6,555 nt of DNA from Rhodospirillales bacterium (GTDB lineage: Bacteria; Pseudomonadota; Alphaproteobacteria; QKFK01; SZUA-500). The stretch spans positions 1-6,555 of the forward strand of contig QKFK01000025.1 of NCBI GenBank assembly GCA_003252195.1, read 5' to 3'. Both the position numbers and the translations under genes were made by a program. Positions 4,811 to 6,555 of the stretch are shown in pieces. The notes beneath the pieces were generated by a model that worked only from the letters and a program-made list of their open reading frames with translations, ran no database searches and was not told where the DNA came from. Numbering within the stretch: the stretch's first letter is position 1; each line of letters begins with the position of its first letter.

Positions 4811-6510
4811 TAAATTTCTCCTCTTAAAACAACTTCATTATGCCCTTTACCGGGTGGTATCATTGGGAACACGTTTTCTTCCTCATCAACCCCAATCATT
4901 AAAAATGCAGGACCTTCTTCAGCTAATGTCGCTTTAATCGCATTATCAAGCTCGGCTGGGTTAGAAACAGCAGCACCTCTAACTTGCATTGCCTCAGCTA
5001 ATTTTACGAAATCTGGCTTTTTCTCAAAGTGAGTCTGAGAATAACGTTTGCCTAAGAACAATTCTTGCCATTGGCGAACCATGCCAAGATAGTTGTTATT
5101 AAGCATAAATATTTTAACTGGAATATCGTAATAAGCAGCAGTTGCAAGCTCTTGCATATTCATCATAAATGAACCTTCGCCTGTAATGCAGATAACTCTG
5201 TTTTCTGGTTTTGCCATTTGTGCGCCCAAAGCTGCTGGCAATCCATAACCCATTGTGCCAAAACCACCTGAGCTAATCCAACGTCTAGGCTTGTCAAATT
5301 TATAATATTGGGCTGCCCACATTTGGTGTTGCCCCACATCTGTGGTTACATATGTATCTTCATCTTGAGTAAGAGCGTGAATTCTTTCAACTGCATATTG
5401 AGGTTTAATCACATTATCATCTTTAGGGTAATCCATGCAATTCTTTGCTCTCCAACCCTCAATAATCTTCCACCATTCAGATAAATCTTGAGCTTTTTTA
5501 CCTTGCCATTGTTTGTTCATTTCTTCTAACACGGCTGCACAATCACCCACGATTGGAACATCTACAATTACGTTCTTATTAATTGTTGCTGGCTCAATGT
5601 CGATATGGATTTTTTTAGACTTTGGTGAGAATTTATTCACCTCACTAGTCACCCTATCATCAAACCTTGCACCAACACAAATCATCAAATCACAATCATG
5701 CATAGCATGGTTAGCCTCATAAGTGCCATGCATACCAAGCATACCAAGATATTGTTCATCGCCTGATGGATAAGTTCCTAAGCCCATAAAAGTTAAAGTA
5801 ATCGGAGCACCAGTTGCTTTAACCAACTTATAAAGCTCATCACTTGCTTTTAAGCCAGAGCTAACTACACCGCCACCGCAATAAAAAATCGGGCGTTTTG
5901 CATTTTCTAACAGCCCGATTGCTTCTTTAATCTTATCCACGTCGCCTTGCATTTGTGGACGATATGATGCGCGGCATTTATATGCTTCATCAACAAAATC
6001 GATTTCTGCATTTTGAACATCTTTAGGAAAGTCAACCACAATTGCACCTGGGCGACCAGTTGTAGCTAAATAGAAAGCTTCTTTCAATGTATGGCTTACT
6101 TTTTTAATGTCTTTTACAATGTAATTATGCTTAGTAACAGAGCGAGTTACACCAACAACGTCAGCTTCTTGAAAAGCTTCTCTGCCGATTAAAGACGTGT
6201 TAACTTGACCAGAGATACAAACAAGTGGTGTTGCATCTAAATTTGCATCAGCAATACCTGTTATCGCATTCGTTGCCCCTGGGCCAGATGTAACAATTGC
6301 CACACCTGCTTTGCCAGTTGCTCTAGCATAACCAGCAGCCGCATGAAGAGCAGCTTGCTCATGACGCACCAAAATATGTTTAATCTTATCTTGATGACGG
6401 AACAACTCGTCATAAAGAGGCAAAATTGCCCCACCTGGATAACCGAAAACCACATCAACACCTTGTTCAATCAAGGTATCTACAATAATTTTTGCGCCTG
6501 TCTTTTTCAT
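4810..6510 (-). CDS. ilvB: Acetolactate synthase large (catalytic) subunit
   Basis: This 566-residue thiamine-diphosphate enzyme condenses pyruvate with a second pyruvate or with 2-oxobutyrate, the first shared step to valine, leucine and isoleucine. Domains in order: N-terminal pyrimidine-binding domain with GYPGGAILPLYDEL (23-36) and catalytic E51 in RHEQAALHAAAGYAR; GPGATNAITGIADA (76-89); central FAD-type domain with GMHGTYEANHAM and VGARFDDRVT (about 259-288); C-terminal diphosphate-binding domain with GYGLPAALGAQ and the Mg/ThDP motif at 444-472. In that motif the usual GDG is GEG (E445), while the closing Asn N472 is at the normal 27-residue distance. QWQELF and the C-terminal VDEEENVFPMIPPG are typical of acetohydroxy acid synthase, as is the length. 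The ATG at 6510 has AAGG 5 bases upstream. It heads the visible operon and overlaps ilvN by one base. Confidence 0.97.
   Translation of the reverse strand: MKKTGAKIIVDTLIEQGVDVVFGYPGGAILPLYDELFRHQDKIKHILVRHEQAALHAAAGYARATGKAGVAIVTSGPGATNAITGIADANLDATPLVCISGQVNTSLIGREAFQEADVVGVTRSVTKHNYIVKDIKKVSHTLKEAFYLATTGRPGAIVVDFPKDVQNAEIDFVDEAYKCRASYRPQMQGDVDKIKEAIGLLENAKRPIFYCGGGVVSSGLKASDELYKLVKATGAPITLTFMGLGTYPSGDEQYLGMLGMHGTYEANHAMHDCDLMICVGARFDDRVTSEVNKFSPKSKKIHIDIEPATINKNVIVDVPIVGDCAAVLEEMNKQWQGKKAQDLSEWWKIIEGWRAKNCMDYPKDDNVIKPQYAVERIHALTQDEDTYVTTDVGQHQMWAAQYYKFDKPRRWISSGGFGTMGYGLPAALGAQMAKPENRVICITGEGSFMMNMQELATAAYYDIPVKIFMLNNNYLGMVRQWQELFLGKRYSQTHFEKKPDFVKLAEAMQVRGAAVSNPAELDNAIKATLAEEGPAFLMIGVDEEENVFPMIPPGKGHNEVVLRGEI
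4818..4822 (-). promoter_or_regulatory. Shine-Dalgarno site of ilvN
   Basis: AGGAG on the minus strand, inside the last codons of ilvB and 7 bases before the ilvN ATG. Confidence 0.75.
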
Positions 6511-6515
6511 CGTGA

Positions 6516-6519
6516 CCTT
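6516..6519 (-). promoter_or_regulatory. Shine-Dalgarno site of ilvB
   Basis: AAGG on the minus strand, 5 bases before the ilvB ATG. The remaining bases to the window edge (6520-6555) are A/T-rich with no promoter or leader structure I would defend; the operon promoter probably lies beyond the edge. Confidence 0.5.
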
Positions 6520-6555
6520 TATATATTTTAAATTAAACCCAAAGTTAAAATCTTT

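Overview
This window is a minus-strand biosynthetic operon for the branched-chain amino acids. Read in the direction of transcription (right to left) the order is ilvB, ilvN, ilvC, a 331-base non-coding gap, leuA, ilvE and the start of leuC, which runs off the left edge. Moderately low GC, AT-rich codon choice, the class I ketol-acid reductoisomerase sequence and the ilvE style suggest a low-GC alphaproteobacterium, perhaps uncultured or host-associated. That placement is from remembered family sequences, not from a search.

Right half (6555 to 3250): ilvB and ilvN, the catalytic and regulatory subunits of acetohydroxy acid synthase, overlap by one base (TAATG). ilvC follows after 40 bases. 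Together they carry out the first two steps of the valine and isoleucine pathways. IlvB has Glu instead of the usual Asp in its thiamine-diphosphate/Mg motif (GEG for GDG).

Middle (3249 to 2919): this gap is packed with repeat structure. It holds two 58-base direct repeats (53 of 58 identical), each able to fold as a hairpin. Next to them is a 103-base imperfect palindrome centred at 3187. Close to leuA there is a 7-bp inverted repeat and a TATAAT box. It looks like a cluster of extragenic palindromic elements, possibly with an internal leuA promoter.

Left half (2918 to 1): leuA is broken by an exact 17-base tandem duplication (1874-1907). Removing one copy restores a continuous 505-codon 2-isopropylmalate synthase. 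As written, the gene makes a 348-residue product lacking the C-terminal regulatory domain, and that domain lies in another frame downstream. ilvE (branched-chain aminotransferase) and leuC (isopropylmalate dehydratase large subunit) follow with 6- and 7-base gaps. The most notable observation is the leuA lesion: a recent mutation, a reversible slippage switch, or an assembly error. If real, it would be expected to impair leucine synthesis and perhaps reduce expression of ilvE and leuC.
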